A stretch of 64,000 bases of DNA from NCBI GenBank assembly GCA_949358305.1, contig OX442316.1:9860001-9924000 (forward strand). The letters run 5' to 3'. Within the stretch, counting starts at the first letter, position 1; every line of letters starts with the position of its first letter. The notes beneath the pieces are model-generated. The model ran no database searches. It saw only the letters and a list, made by a program, of their open reading frames with translations, and was not told where the DNA came from. Source of the DNA: Strigamia acuminata. Its lineage: Eukaryota > Arthropoda > Chilopoda > Geophilomorpha > Linotaeniidae. Shown piece by piece: positions 37,720-50,300 of this stretch. The position numbers were made by a program, and so were the translations under genes.

Positions 37720-40700
37720 ATGGCAGCTAACGGGAAGCGAATGAGTTTATTTCCCTTTGTCTTCTTGCTCTTGACTCATGTCATTGCTCTAGAGCAAGGT
37801 ATGTGTGTGTGTTATGACGTCATGGAACAGCACGTGACTTGGCTTGTCAGTTCTTTATAATTTTGTTAGTAATAAACTAATATGAACAAAAATTGGAAAA
37901 AAAAGAAATTGAAAATTAAATTTTAAGAAAATTTCAACTTTTAAAAATGTCAGAATTTTAATTTTTTTAATAGATTAATTGAATATGCATTAATATTTCT
38001 ATTGTTCTTATTTTCCCCTCCCTCAGACCTCAATTTCAGCACTGACTTTCCCTTGGAATTTGTTTTCTCAAATTCGACTGGAGGAAAACTTCACTGCATG
38101 GCTACTGGAGACTCACAACCTAACATCACTTGGATTTTGGCTGATGGCACGCCTTTAGTCCGTGTTTCCAGATTACGCGATTCCAAACCGGACGGTACTC
38201 TCGTTTTCTCACCATTTGCAGCTGAAGATTATCGGCAAGATGTTCATGGAGTTTCTTACAAATGTGCAGCAACTAACAACTTCGGCACCATTGTCTCTAA
38301 TGAGATAAAAATTAGAGGAGGTATACAAAAATGATAATTCTTCGATCGTATTTTACAAATAAAGATGACACACAAGTAACTTCATTTTCCAGTCGTCAAT
38401 CAAGCCTTCGACGTGCACGTCTATGATGTTTACGCCATTAAAGGAAACACTGCTGTTATGCGCTGCCACATTCCTAAATTTTTACAACGTTATGTAAATG
38501 TCACTGCTTGGATAAAAGATTCGGTCGTTTCAATCACGTCGTCTAATCACGATTCCAGTAATTCATTTCCACGAGTTAGGAGTTAGAATTGATTTTCCCC
38601 CTTCTTACAACAGATTCAAAATACGTTTTGTTGCCATCTGGAGAATTGATTATCAAAGACGTAGACTCGGGTGACGCTCAAACTACCTATCGCTGCCAAG
38701 TAACACATCGCTTAACGGGTGAAACAAAAGTTAGTAGCAATCCTGGACGCTTAATTGTAACCGGTACGCACAGTGAAAAGTTTAAAGTGAAAATATATCT
38801 ATCAATTCTTTGATCATTCCTTCAGAATCCGAGGGAAAAGTTCCACCAAAGGTGGTTTTTCATCAAGCCGATATCACGGTTCAGAAACATGAAAATGTTA
38901 TGCTGCCCTGCATAGCAAATGGACATCCACCACCTACTTATTTGTAACCAAAATGATTTATTGTAAACACTTATTAATTTCAAACATGTTTTTGTGCTAT
39001 TATAATGCAGGTGGTCTTTGCAAAGTGATTCTGGTAAACCTGAAACTATTATACCAAATCAAAACATTAGAGCTGTGTCTGGATTGTTGTTTATTGAAAA
39101 TGTGGACGAATCTAACAGTGGTACATACGTTTGTACTGCTACTAATGAATTAAAAAGTGATAAAATAATCACTCAGTTGACTGTAACAGGTTTGTATAAC
39201 TGTTTTTTATACTGTATATTAATAATTGTATAACTGCTATTGAATCTTTATTCTAGGACCGCTAAAAGCAGTATTAAATCCTTCTCACGCAACAGTTGAT
39301 TCAAATCAAGCACTTTCGATTAAATGCGACATTAGAGGATCACCTATTGAGAATATTCTGTGGTTGAAAGACGGCACTAAATTGCCTGATCAAGGATTGA
39401 TTCACACCAGTAATGATACCGTGTTTATTTCTAAAATGTCGTTGGAGTTATCAGGAATTTATCAATGTTTTGTGCGCAATCAGTTTTACACATCATTTGC
39501 ATCTGCCATTATAAAATTAGGCGGTAAAAACTTCAATTCTTTTTTCTTGCAGTGTTTTAGCTCATTTGTTTTCTTCCTGAATGATTATAGATACTATGCC
39601 AGTCATTATTGAAGGATTTAAAGCACAAGTTCTTAATTCTGGAGAAAAATTACTGCTGAAATGCATTGCCAAAGGAAACCCAAAACCTGAATTGCATTGG
39701 ACTTTGGATAATTTAGAAGTAAAGCAATCACTCCGACATCACATTAATAGTCGTTCAATAGCAGAAAACCAAATTGTCGGTACTTTGAGAATTTCTGCCG
39801 CACAAGTTGAGGATGGGGGAATTTATAGGTGCGTTGCAAAAACTAAAAAAGGAACAGTTTTCCACGGAGCAAGAATAGACGTTTATGGTATTATCTTTTC
39901 ACATTGACTTTGTTTGTGTTAACCTCCAATTGACTATTGTTATTAAAGGTAAACTAGGTACAAGACCAGGTGTTAAATACCAAGGAACAGAAGATGGCAC
40001 TGTGCAAATTACTTGTCCAGTTTACGGATATCCTATTAATAATATTCAGTGGAAAAAGAGTAGATAATTTGTTTGCTAAGAATTGAATTGACTAATGTAA
40101 TGACAATTACAACTTTTCCAGATGGAAGAATTTTACCTCAACACATGCGTCATTCTCTACACGCAAATGGAACTTTAGAAATTAAAAACATTCAACGTAG
40201 CAGCGACAGTGGGAAATACTTATGTTCTGTAATTGGAAATAACGAAGAAGTTGTGTCAGGCGAAGTTGAATTAATAATCATGGGTATAATTATTATTCGC
40301 CATTGAAATTTATATTTAAAGAAAAAAGAAGGAAAAAATACCTATCGTAAAAGTAGTACCGTATTCTAAATAACTTTTGTTGGCTTCTAGTTCCTCCAAA
40401 ACTAAGTCCTTTTGCTTTTCAAGACGAATTAATACGTGAAGGAGCTCGAGCCCGAATTCAATGTGTCGTTAGAGAAGGAGAAAGTCCTATAAAAATTTCT
40501 TGGTTTAAAGATGGACAAAGTCTTACTCAAGGATATGGAGTAGTACTTCACGATTTAGATGAATTCTCCAGTATCCTAATGATCAGTTCCATTAGCCCTC
40601 GCCACAATGGCAACTATACTTGCGTGGCTACAAATCAAGCCGGCACTGCTCAACATACAGCTTCACTTTTCGTCAATGGTAATTAAATAAATTAAATTTT

Positions 40701-43700
40701 CCTGTTTACTTTCAGTTCCCCCCAAAATTCTGCCCTTCAACTTTCAAGACGATCAGTTTTTCAAGGGCATGCGAGCACATATAGTTTGTGCTGTGAGCCA
40801 GGGAGACTTGCCTATCACCTTTGACTGGCTTAAAGATGGCCAGCCAATTTCTCTTGCAATGGGAATAAATAGTCGAACTTACGATAGCCATGCTAATTCG
40901 TTAACAATTCAGAGTGTTTCATCCGCACACACTGGCAACTACACTTGCGTCGCCAGTAATCCAGCTGCCACTGCCTCTCATACGGCACAGCTACTTGTCC
41001 ATGGTATGACAGCTTTAATTTATTTAATGTCAATGTTAAATAATGAACTGCAAAAAATTAACACCAGATCACTTCATCAGTTTTCAAGATAGAAATGACT
41101 TTAAATTGGATTTTAAAATAAATACCTAACCAGCACTAATAACGTATTAGTTGTGGCTCTTAATGGTATGCACAACAGTGTTGTGACTGTAAGCATCCAT
41201 GGAAATCTTCACGTGCAAACGTTAATGCATTATTTTTTTTATGTTACCGGTAGATTGATTTTTAGGATTCTGGAGAATTGCTTAAAAATTGTGTCAAAGC
41301 GGAATTTTATTTTGGTTTTATATTTGTACCATAATGTTTTAGTAAACGATTTAACAATAGCAAATCATTTGGTTCGCAGTTGCTCCGAAGATCACTCAGT
41401 TTTCGTTTCCTAAAAACGTTGTTGAAGGAAAAAGTTTCGTTCGTGTATCGTGTGTTGTACATCAAGGAGATCTGCCAATAACTTTTCAATGGCTTAAAAA
41501 TGGCGCTGCCATAACTTCTAGAGAAAATCTATCATTTCGCGTAATTGATGATTATTCAAGCATTTTGACAATAGAACACATTGAAAAGGAGCATGCTGGC
41601 AACTACACTTGTGTAGCGAGTAATTCTGCAGCAACTGTCAGCCACACTTCGCAGCTTTTTGTACATGGTAAATAATTTAACAGAAATTCAATTCTATTTG
41701 TGCTTTCAGTCCCTCCCAAAGTGGTACCATTCACATTCCAAGACCATTCTATATCAGAGGGTGTGTTAGTTCGAGTTTCTTGTATTGTCAGTCGAGGGGA
41801 TTTGCCATTGACTATTTCATGGCTAAAAGATGACCAAGTTTTAACTTCCAAAGCCGCTGTTTCAATTCGTGCATTTGATGAGTACTCTAGCGTACTCTCT
41901 ATTGATCCAGTCGAATACGGTCATTCTGGAAACTATACTTGTATTGCTAGAAATCATGCTGGCATTTCGACTCATTCAGCTAAATTAATTATCCAGGGTA
42001 AATGAAAATGAAATGCTTGTTTCTTTTTTTTTTATATCTTGTCAGAAGATTTTTTTTATTTTCTAAAATGTCTTAATTTTTAGATGTATTTTATGTTAAT
42101 ACGTATCACACACAAACTTTATAAATGTTTGTTTTTCTTCTTGTTTTTGTAATTTCAGTGCCATTACGTTGGGTTACAGAGCCTGAGGATACACTTACTA
42201 AAGCAGGAGAGAAGATATCATTACACTGTGCGGCTGAAGGATTTCCAACGCCTTTTATTACTTGGAAAAGAACTTCAAGTATAAATTAGTTGACAGACAC
42301 ACACAATATGAGTTGACATTATTTATTTTCACAGGCCACTACAATATCCACGAACACTCTGAATTAGTTGTCGACGATGATAACATTCGAATTTTTGCTA
42401 ACGGAACAATGGTGTTTGAAAGCATTCAAAGTTCGGATGAAGGACTTTATATTTGTGTGGCTAACAACGTACAAAACACAATAAGTCAAGTTGCTTCTGT
42501 TAAAGTTCTAGGTAAATTATACCAATATGAGACTTTCTTTCAATGTGCAATGAAATGTACGAGTAATAACTCTTTCAGCTGGTCCTCAATTTACTAAATC
42601 AAATGTTGAAATTCGTGTGAAAAAGGGAGAAGGAGTTGAAATTCCTTGTGAAGCTTTAGGTAACTGGCCCATTTCTTATCAGTGGTTTGTAAATAATAAA
42701 CAAATTGATGCCAGCAATACAAGGTAACTGACAAAACCTTTGAAACACTTTAAACTGTTTAAACTGTTCCTCTGTTTGGTACTTAATAGATACAAAATTG
42801 AAGAAAAGCAAAATAAAACAAAATTGTTTAGCACATCGTACTTGCGCATTGATTGGGTAGACAGAAAAGACTCAACTGAATTTACCTGTTTTGCTAAGAA
42901 TGATATTGGTGAAAGCAAACAATCTATTAATTTACTAGTTCAAGGTAAAGATTGAATTATTTCTCAATACCCTGTGTAATTTAATATACAAGAAGCTGTA
43001 TTATTTAATTTCAGAAAATCCTGACATTCCGATAATTGACAGTCCTATCAAGACTTCAAATCAAACAGTGGAACTTGCATGGAAACTTCCTTACAACGGA
43101 AATAGTGATATTACTCGCTACATAATTCAATATAAACAAAATACTGGTAATAATTATTTTCTTTTAAATATTAGAAACTTCAAAAATGTACTTATTTTGA
43201 TCTCCCAGAAAGATGGAATGATACAGTTAAGACCATTACCACAAATGGCCCAACGACAACAATAAAAATTGCAAAGTTAAGTCCTGCAACTACTTACAAC
43301 TTCAGATTGATGGCAGAAAATGAGATAGGCAATGGAAGTTTTAGTCACTCAGTATCTGTGAAAACTGAAGAAACGGGTATGGTCTTGGAATATAACTTTC
43401 TATACACTCTCAATACTGTTAACATCTCGTAAATCAAGTTCCTAGTGGGCCCCCAGAAAATGTTGATGTCGAATCCCTTGACGCCAATACTTTGCGTATC
43501 ACTTGGAAGGTGAAGCATTTATTTCTGTTTCTATAAAACCATCAATCACATTTAATTGCAGCCGCCTAAGAAAAACCTTTGGAATGGTTCTATTCGTGGG
43601 TACAACATTGGATATAAAATTCACGACTCGTCCGATAAGTACACGTTTACAATGCTGGAAGTGCCGGATGATTACACGGAAGAACTTATATATCAGTTGA

Positions 43701-46700
43701 CTGATTTGCAAATGTTTACTCAATATGATGTGATTGTACAAGCTTTTAACACAAAAGGCGAAGGTCCAAAATCAGAGATCGTCTTGGCAATGACTTCTGA
43801 AGATGGTAAGTAGCGTCACACTAAAAACACAATAAAATAACACGTATTTACAACTGTGTAATTCTTAATAAGTACCATCAAGTGCTCCTGAAGATATTCG
43901 CTGTTCATCCTTGTCTTCAAGAAGTATCTACGTTTTGTGGCAAACTCCACCAACAGACACTATAAATGGAATTCTTCGGGGATATAAAGTTGTCTACAAG
44001 CCCGTAGACGAATGGTATGGTGAGTAAATGCTTGAAAATATTGTTTCAATGAGAATACCAATTTCAATTTGTTGCTTTAGACGCCTTAATGCAATCAAAA
44101 GTTTCCGAAACATCCAAAATTACCATCAGCAATTTGGAAGTGAACACTAACTATAGTATTCAAGTGTTAGCATTTACGAAAATGGGTGATGGAGTTAAAA
44201 GTACACCAATATATTGCAAGACTCATGAAGATGGTATGTAAGAAAGTAAATTTATAAATAAATTGACATCAAATTGACAGTTATTATTAGTTCCCGAACC
44301 TCCAGAATCAATTAAAGTTCTTCCCTCGTCATCCGATTCTGTTGTGGTGGCATGGAAACCACCACATCGATCAAATGGAGCTCTAACAAAGTACAACATT
44401 TATTACAAGCCCATAGAAGATGAAAAACAGGTTTTAAAGATGACATTTCCAGAAGTACAGCTCATTTTTAATTGTTTCCTAAATTCATTCCAATCGTTGC
44501 AGATTGATATGCAAGCTCAAAATACTCAAGAACTGCAACGAGATGCAAATATTCACCACTCACCTACCAGTACTCAATTTATTGAACTGAAAGGACTTAA
44601 AAAGAACAAAAAATATGCCTTTTGGGTAACTGCAACATCAGCAATAGGAGAAAGTTCTGGCTCTACAGTCGTAGCGCAAACAGTTGCAGACTCAATTGGT
44701 ATAATTACAATTAAAAAATTGTCTAACCGTTTTAAAACAGAATATCATGTTATATAGCGTAGTTGCAGCTAAATCTGCATCTTTTGACAATATAATCAAA
44801 TCACCCTATCAAGAAGATATTGTACTTCCTTGTTTAGCCGTTGGAGTCCCATCACCTAATAGAAAATGGAGTCTTGGGTAACATAATTTGTCACAATTAA
44901 CAAGTTGTTCATTGTCTTTTATTTGCGCAGCGGGCAATTGCTCAAAGAAAGCAATCGTATTAAAATCACAACAGATGGATCTGTTGTAATCAATAAAATT
45001 TCAAATGAAGATTCTGGTAATTATACGTGTGCGGTGTACAATGAGCACGGACGGGATGAAGTTAGCTATATGGTTGCTGTCCTAGGTCAGCATTCTAATA
45101 ATTTTTGCCCAGTATGAATCTTAATCAATTGTTGTTTGCTATTTGCAGTTCCGCCATCTGCACCAATTGTGGACATTGTGTCTAAAACGCGATCCTCAAT
45201 TAAACTGCAATGGAAAGCTGGACTCACAGGTGGAGAATCAATTCGAGGTACGTACTTCTTATTCATATAAATAGGAGTGGACGGAGATGGTCAACATATT
45301 AAAATTATACTGCAGGTTATTTGTTGCATTATAAAGAAGACAATGGCGTATGGCAAACAGAAGAAGTTAGACTCGATCATGTCTTGCATACTTTGGAAAA
45401 TCTTGCCTGTGGCACAACCTACCAATTGTATATGGAATCGTTTAACAACATTGGAACTAGTTCACCATCAAATACCATTACAGTTACAACGGAGGGAACA
45501 GGTGTTTTAATAGTGTGCAATTTCCTTTCAAGAAAAAAAAATAAAATTTTGACTTTTTACCATTCTTTTGAATCAGATGTCAGTCCCCCATCCAAAGAGC
45601 AAATTATTCGCGAAGGTTCTACGTTTGTTACAGTTCATTTAGAAACTTGGCCATCAACTGGCTGTCCCGTGGCTAGCTTTTCTGCAGAGTACAAAGCTGT
45701 ATCTAGTAGAGAATGGACTGTAGCAGGATCAAATATTCGTGCCACGCAGCAGAAATTGGTCATTTCTGGCCTGAAACCGGCATCGTGGTACACATTAAGA
45801 CTTACGGCAGAAGCCAATAGCAAAGCAACAGTAGCAGAGTATAGATTTGCTACCCACACCACAACAGGAGGTGAAAAATAAAGAAATTTAATCCATAAAA
45901 TGAGACTAATTATTTTTTTTGTAGCAACTTTGGCTCCGGACACGTTTGAAAAAACTCTTTCACCAGTTTACATTTTCCATTTGGATCCAGTGGTTTTTAT
46001 ACCATCAGTTTCATTGCTCATTGTCGTTATCGTGGCTTCTGTCGTGATTTGCTTTTATTTTAAAAGGCGAGGTGGAAGTGTTGGAACTCCGTCTGGTATT
46101 CATTTGAACGTTTTGAATATAAATTCAGTGAATTAACCCAGTCTCTTAGATATTTCCGATACGACGACAAATACTGGCATGAATACATGGATTCGTCATT
46201 CTCACACCTTGTCAAGAGGACATGCTGGTCATTCAGGACACGCCACTCTTTCCAGAAGATGCACAGGTTAAAAGTCATCATTACTTGCTGTGAGAAAATT
46301 TTATGCCATCAAAAATTTTGCTTCACTTACAGATCCATCACCATACGCAACTTCTCACCTTACTGATCCCTTTCATCCAAATCATGGAAAAATTAGATCA
46401 GGTAATTTTTTTCTTCTGATGTTTGCTGCTGAGTATTGAAAATGTACAATATATTTTAAATAGGTGCTTCTATTCCACTGTTCCACGATTCATTTCAACA
46501 ATCTGCTTGGTAATACACCCTATTTAAATATACAATTTCACTCAATCCGTGTTTAAATTATTATATTTACTCTGCAACAGTCCACGCCAAAATAATGACC
46601 TTCCTTGTGAAACGAAATTCATTTTTCCAATGAATCCAAATTTTGAACAAGGACCCAACACTCACCTAGAATCAGACGACTACGACTCTCTTCCAATAAG

Positions 46701-46794
46701 TAAAACCGAAATAAATATTGATGTGGATGAAAATATTAACCCGTCTTCTTTTATTTTAGGCCACATGCTTCACCATGCTAACCAAAAAAATTAA
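37720..46794 (+). CDS. Dscam: Dscam-family cell adhesion receptor, paralog A (37 exons)
   Basis: All exons have GT/AG borders and phases that add up. Order: signal peptide (37720-37798, MAANGKRMSLFPFVFLLL), Ig1 (38027-38320), Ig2 (38393-38557, 38614-38763), Ig3 (38826-38943, 39011-39189), Ig4 (39257-39523), Ig5 (39591-39887), Ig6 (39949-40059, 40122-40283), four Ig7 exons (listed separately), Ig8 (42159-42278, 42335-42511), Ig9 (42579-42723, 42790-42944), FN1-4 (43015-44698, eight exons), Ig10 (44763-44877, 44931-45085), FN5 (45149-45247, 45316-45501), FN6 (45577-45870), membrane segment (45925-46095, VVFIPSVSLLIVVIVASVV) and tail exons to 46794. With one Ig7 the protein has 1787 residues. 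This is the canonical Dscam plan of homophilic neuronal and immune receptors. The tail of about 140 residues is short and keeps an SPYATSHLTD motif. The ATG at 37720 has a strong context (ATCACCATGGC); an in-frame ATG at 37654 would add 22 residues. Confidence 0.93.
40391..41997 (+). other. Array of four alternative Ig7 exons in Dscam A
   Basis: The exons are 40391-40678, 40716-41003, 41380-41667 and 41710-41997. Each is exactly 288 bp, starts and ends in phase 1, and encodes one full Ig domain beginning V(P/A)PK followed by PF.F-type residues and ending YTC-A-N near the second cysteine. Their position, between Ig6 and Ig8, is that of the insect Dscam1 exon 9 cluster. The introns between the first and second and between the third and fourth are 37 and 42 nt; the middle one is 376 nt. 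Any single exon joins Ig6 to Ig8 in frame. Mutually exclusive use is the inference; inclusion of several is not excluded by phase. Confidence 0.85.
46700..46759 (+). other. In-frame 60-nt intron in the Dscam A tail, possibly retained
   Basis: The intron before the last exon of Dscam A is a multiple of three and has no stop in frame, so retention would add 20 acidic and polar residues (SKTEINIDVDENINPSSFIL). The corresponding introns of Dscam B (56225-56282, 58 nt) and Dscam C are clearly spliced on the basis of phase, which is why I call it an intron here too. Confidence 0.55.
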
Positions 46795-47182
46795 CCGAAA
46801 TGGATACCGTCCTTGGATTTGAACACTCAAATTTTCTGCCCTTTTACATTTTTATTACAACTTAAAATCTAGTGTTGTAGTTAATTAGTACCTATTTAAC
46901 AAACTCAAGCTAACCTTTTTATATATATGTATAACAGGAATTAATATTAATAATCATTGAATTACAATAGCTTCAATGTATCTAGATAGTTTTTTTAATT
47001 ATAATATTAATACATCTTTAATGTAATTACCACGTGTGGTATTGTTGTTTTTCACTTTTACTAATTTGTAAATGATAATAAAATAGTTAGAATTGCATTA
47101 TCATGTATTATCATATTTTTTCTTCTTTTTTCAAAATAAACATTCACAATAGCACCCGCAGATCAATGAACTGGGTGCTGCC
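46795..47182 (+). terminator. 3' UTR and polyadenylation signals of Dscam A
   Basis: AT-rich 3' UTR. AATAAA occurs at 47077-47082 and 47135-47140, 280-350 nt after the stop. The next gene's conserved promoter block begins at 47183, so the two genes are only about 550 bp apart from stop to start. Confidence 0.55.
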
Positions 47183-47215
47183 CTTCCCAGAATTCCAAGA
47201 GTGGACCCTCTAAGG
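47183..47215 (+). promoter_or_regulatory. Conserved promoter-proximal block of Dscam B
   Basis: CTTCCCAGAATTCC (47183-47196) and ACCCTCTAAGG (47205-47215), 167 nt upstream of the ATG, match the Dscam A block at 37537-37573 in sequence, order and distance. Confidence 0.5.
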
Positions 47216-47349
47216 AGGATGAGTTAGGGGTGAGATTTTATGTGCATTCAACTGGAGGTTATTCTTCAGCCAGATCATTACATATATTTTCAAAATGGTT
47301 TATTAATGTAATTTGATACCAAGTAATGATCGCATCAAGTTGAGATACC

Positions 47350-50300
47350 ATGAAGTCGTATCAAAGGCAGCCGATCTGGCTGCTCTTTGTTCAGCTCTGG
47401 CTTCTCACTCTGTCTTCCACAACTGAGCAAGGTAATGTAATGTGACGTCAGAATTGCATTCAGTGTCACGTGTTATCGGGTTACTCATCAGTTCCAATAT
47501 TTACACAGATACATTTTTAACAAAACAATTCTCCCCCCTCCACCATATGTCTGAGTCACGATCGAAAAAAAACTCTCTCCGCCATCCTCTTCCTCATTTT
47601 GAAATAAACAAAATAAAAATTTATTTTTAAACATAAAATTGGATTTTAGTGTTTTGAGCAGTAAAGCCCCACATTTGAAACAATTATCGTGTAATCTCGG
47701 CGTTTTTTCGTTTAATTTTAGTGCCTAAATTTACTACATCATTCCCTCGGTATTATGATTTCTCCAACGCAACTGGTGGGAAGCTTTCCTGCACAGCTAA
47801 TGGACAACCTAAACCCAATATCATGTGGCTCATGGTGGACGGTTCTCCAGTGACTCATGTACCCCGACTGCGACAAGTGATGCCTGACGGCACACTTCTA
47901 TTTCCCCAATTTGGTCCCGATGATTACAGGCAGGACGTTCACGGGGTTTCGTATAGGTGTGCTGCAACAAACTCGTTAGGATCGATTGTGTCTAATGAGA
48001 TTAAAGTGAGGGGAGGTATGAATCATATTCACGTTTTACTGCGACATCAACAGCTTTTGGAATTAATGTTTAATATTTTATTATTGTTATTATTGCAGTT
48101 GTTAATCAAGCATTTGATGTGCATGTTTACGACGTGTTTGCAATGAAAGGAGACACTGCAGCCATGCGTTGTCACATTCCCAAATTCCTATCATCTTATG
48201 TCAACGTATCAGCTTGGATCAAAGACTCCGTGGTTTCTATTACATCATCAGATATGAATTCCAGTAATACCCTCAATTTAAATCGATAAATTCGATATTC
48301 AACTTGCGCAGATGACAATAAACTATTGCTGTTGCGCAGTTCACAGATTTCACGGCTTGATGTTTTATTTTGTTTACAGATTCGAAGTATATTCTTTTAC
48401 CAAGTGGTGAACTCATTATTAGGGATGTGGATGCCAATGATGCACTTACAACATATCGCTGTCAAGTATTTAATCGTTTAACGGGTGAATTGAAAAGCAA
48501 TTCGAACCCAGGTCGCTTGATTGTGACAGGTAAGGCTTAAGTGGTATACTCATGTTAAATTCAATAGATAATTTGTATTTTTTTTTATAGAAAGTCAGGG
48601 CAAAGTGCCGCCTAAGATTATCTTCAGTAATTCAAATGTCATGGTTATGAAAAACGAAAAAGCGTTTTTATCTTGTGTGGCGAATGGACATCCACCGCCA
48701 CACTACACGTAATTATTAAAACAAACTGTTAAATATTTTTTTCATTTCTGCTCTTTCCATGAATTCTATCGTTTTCTATAATTTTACAGTTGGTCCAAAC
48801 AAACAGCTTATGGAAAATTTAAAGACATCCACGAAAACTACCGTGTTAACATTTTTTCGGGTGCTTTGGTGATCGAAGTCACTCAAGAGTCTGACAGTGG
48901 CACTTACATATGCACTGCCACGAATGAAGTCAACTCTAATAAGGCCATTATGCAATTAACTGTTTCTGGTAGGAGCCAAATGCTCTTAACAGATTTATTT
49001 ATCATATTCTATTTATTTATTATTTCTTCTAGAACCTCTAAGTGCAGTTATGAACCCATCAGAAGCAACTGTAGATGCGAATCAAGCTTTTACCCTAAAT
49101 TGCAAAGTTAGTGGCACTCCCGTACATAGCATCACGTGGTTAAAAGACGGAAAAGGGCTTCCAAAAAACGACATTTTTCAAATGAACAACGAAAGCATTC
49201 ACATTTCGAAAATGTCCATAGAACTTGCTGGTATATATCAATGTTTTGCATCAAATGAGCAACATTCAACTTTTGATAGTGCTCTTATAAAGTTAGGAGG
49301 TATTTTTTCTTTCTTTCTAAATTTGCAAAACCATTTCATCAATACGACTTTGTCTTAGATACAATACCAATTATCATAAAGGGTTTCGAGGAACAAATTT
49401 TTTACCCTGGAAATAGCATGTTATTAGAATGTACTGCCCAAGGAAATCCCATTCCAAAAATTCACTGGTCATTAGACAATTTGGACGTAGCCACACATGG
49501 ACGCCTCTTTATCAACATGAAAATTGATGGCAACGATAAAGTAGTTAGTACTTTGAGAATACACGGTTTGAGAGTGGAAGATGGTGGAATCTACAGATGC
49601 ATCGCTAAAACAAACAAAGGATACGTCGAACATTCTTCCCGGATTAAAGTCAATGGTAAATCAAATATTAGTCAAACACACAAAAATTAAAACTGTCTGT
49701 GTTACGATTCCAAACAGGAAAGCTAGGCACTCGTCCCAATGTAAAGTACCAAGCAATTGAAGGTGGATTGGTACAAGTGGACTGTCCAGTTTACGGCCAT
49801 CCCATCAAAAAGATACAATGGGAAAAAGGTAACAAGAAATATCCCTAAAACAATTTAAAAAATAATGCAATTGAAATTGAAATAATATTGCAGATGGACA
49901 GTCGTTGCCTTTCGACATCCGTCACTCAAATCCAACAAACGGCTCCTTACTAATCAGGAACGTAAAACGCCACAGCGATAAAGGAAAATACGTTTGTATT
50001 GCAACAGGAGAAAATAAAGAGAAAGTCAAAGGCGCAATCGAACTTTCAGTCGTCGGTATAACAATTTAATGCACTTCTACAATTCCTTTCCTCTAATAAC
50101 TGTCAGAAGTCGACTTATATTGTTCGCATTTATTAATGGTTGTATTGGATTTTGCAGTTCCTCCCAAAATTAGCCCATTTTCATTTCAAGACGAATCAAT
50201 CCGAGAAGGAGCGCGCGCCAGGATCCAGTGTGTTGTGCGAGAAGGAGATAACCCATTAAAAATTACTTGGTTTAAAGATGGTCATTCTGTGGCCAAAGGC

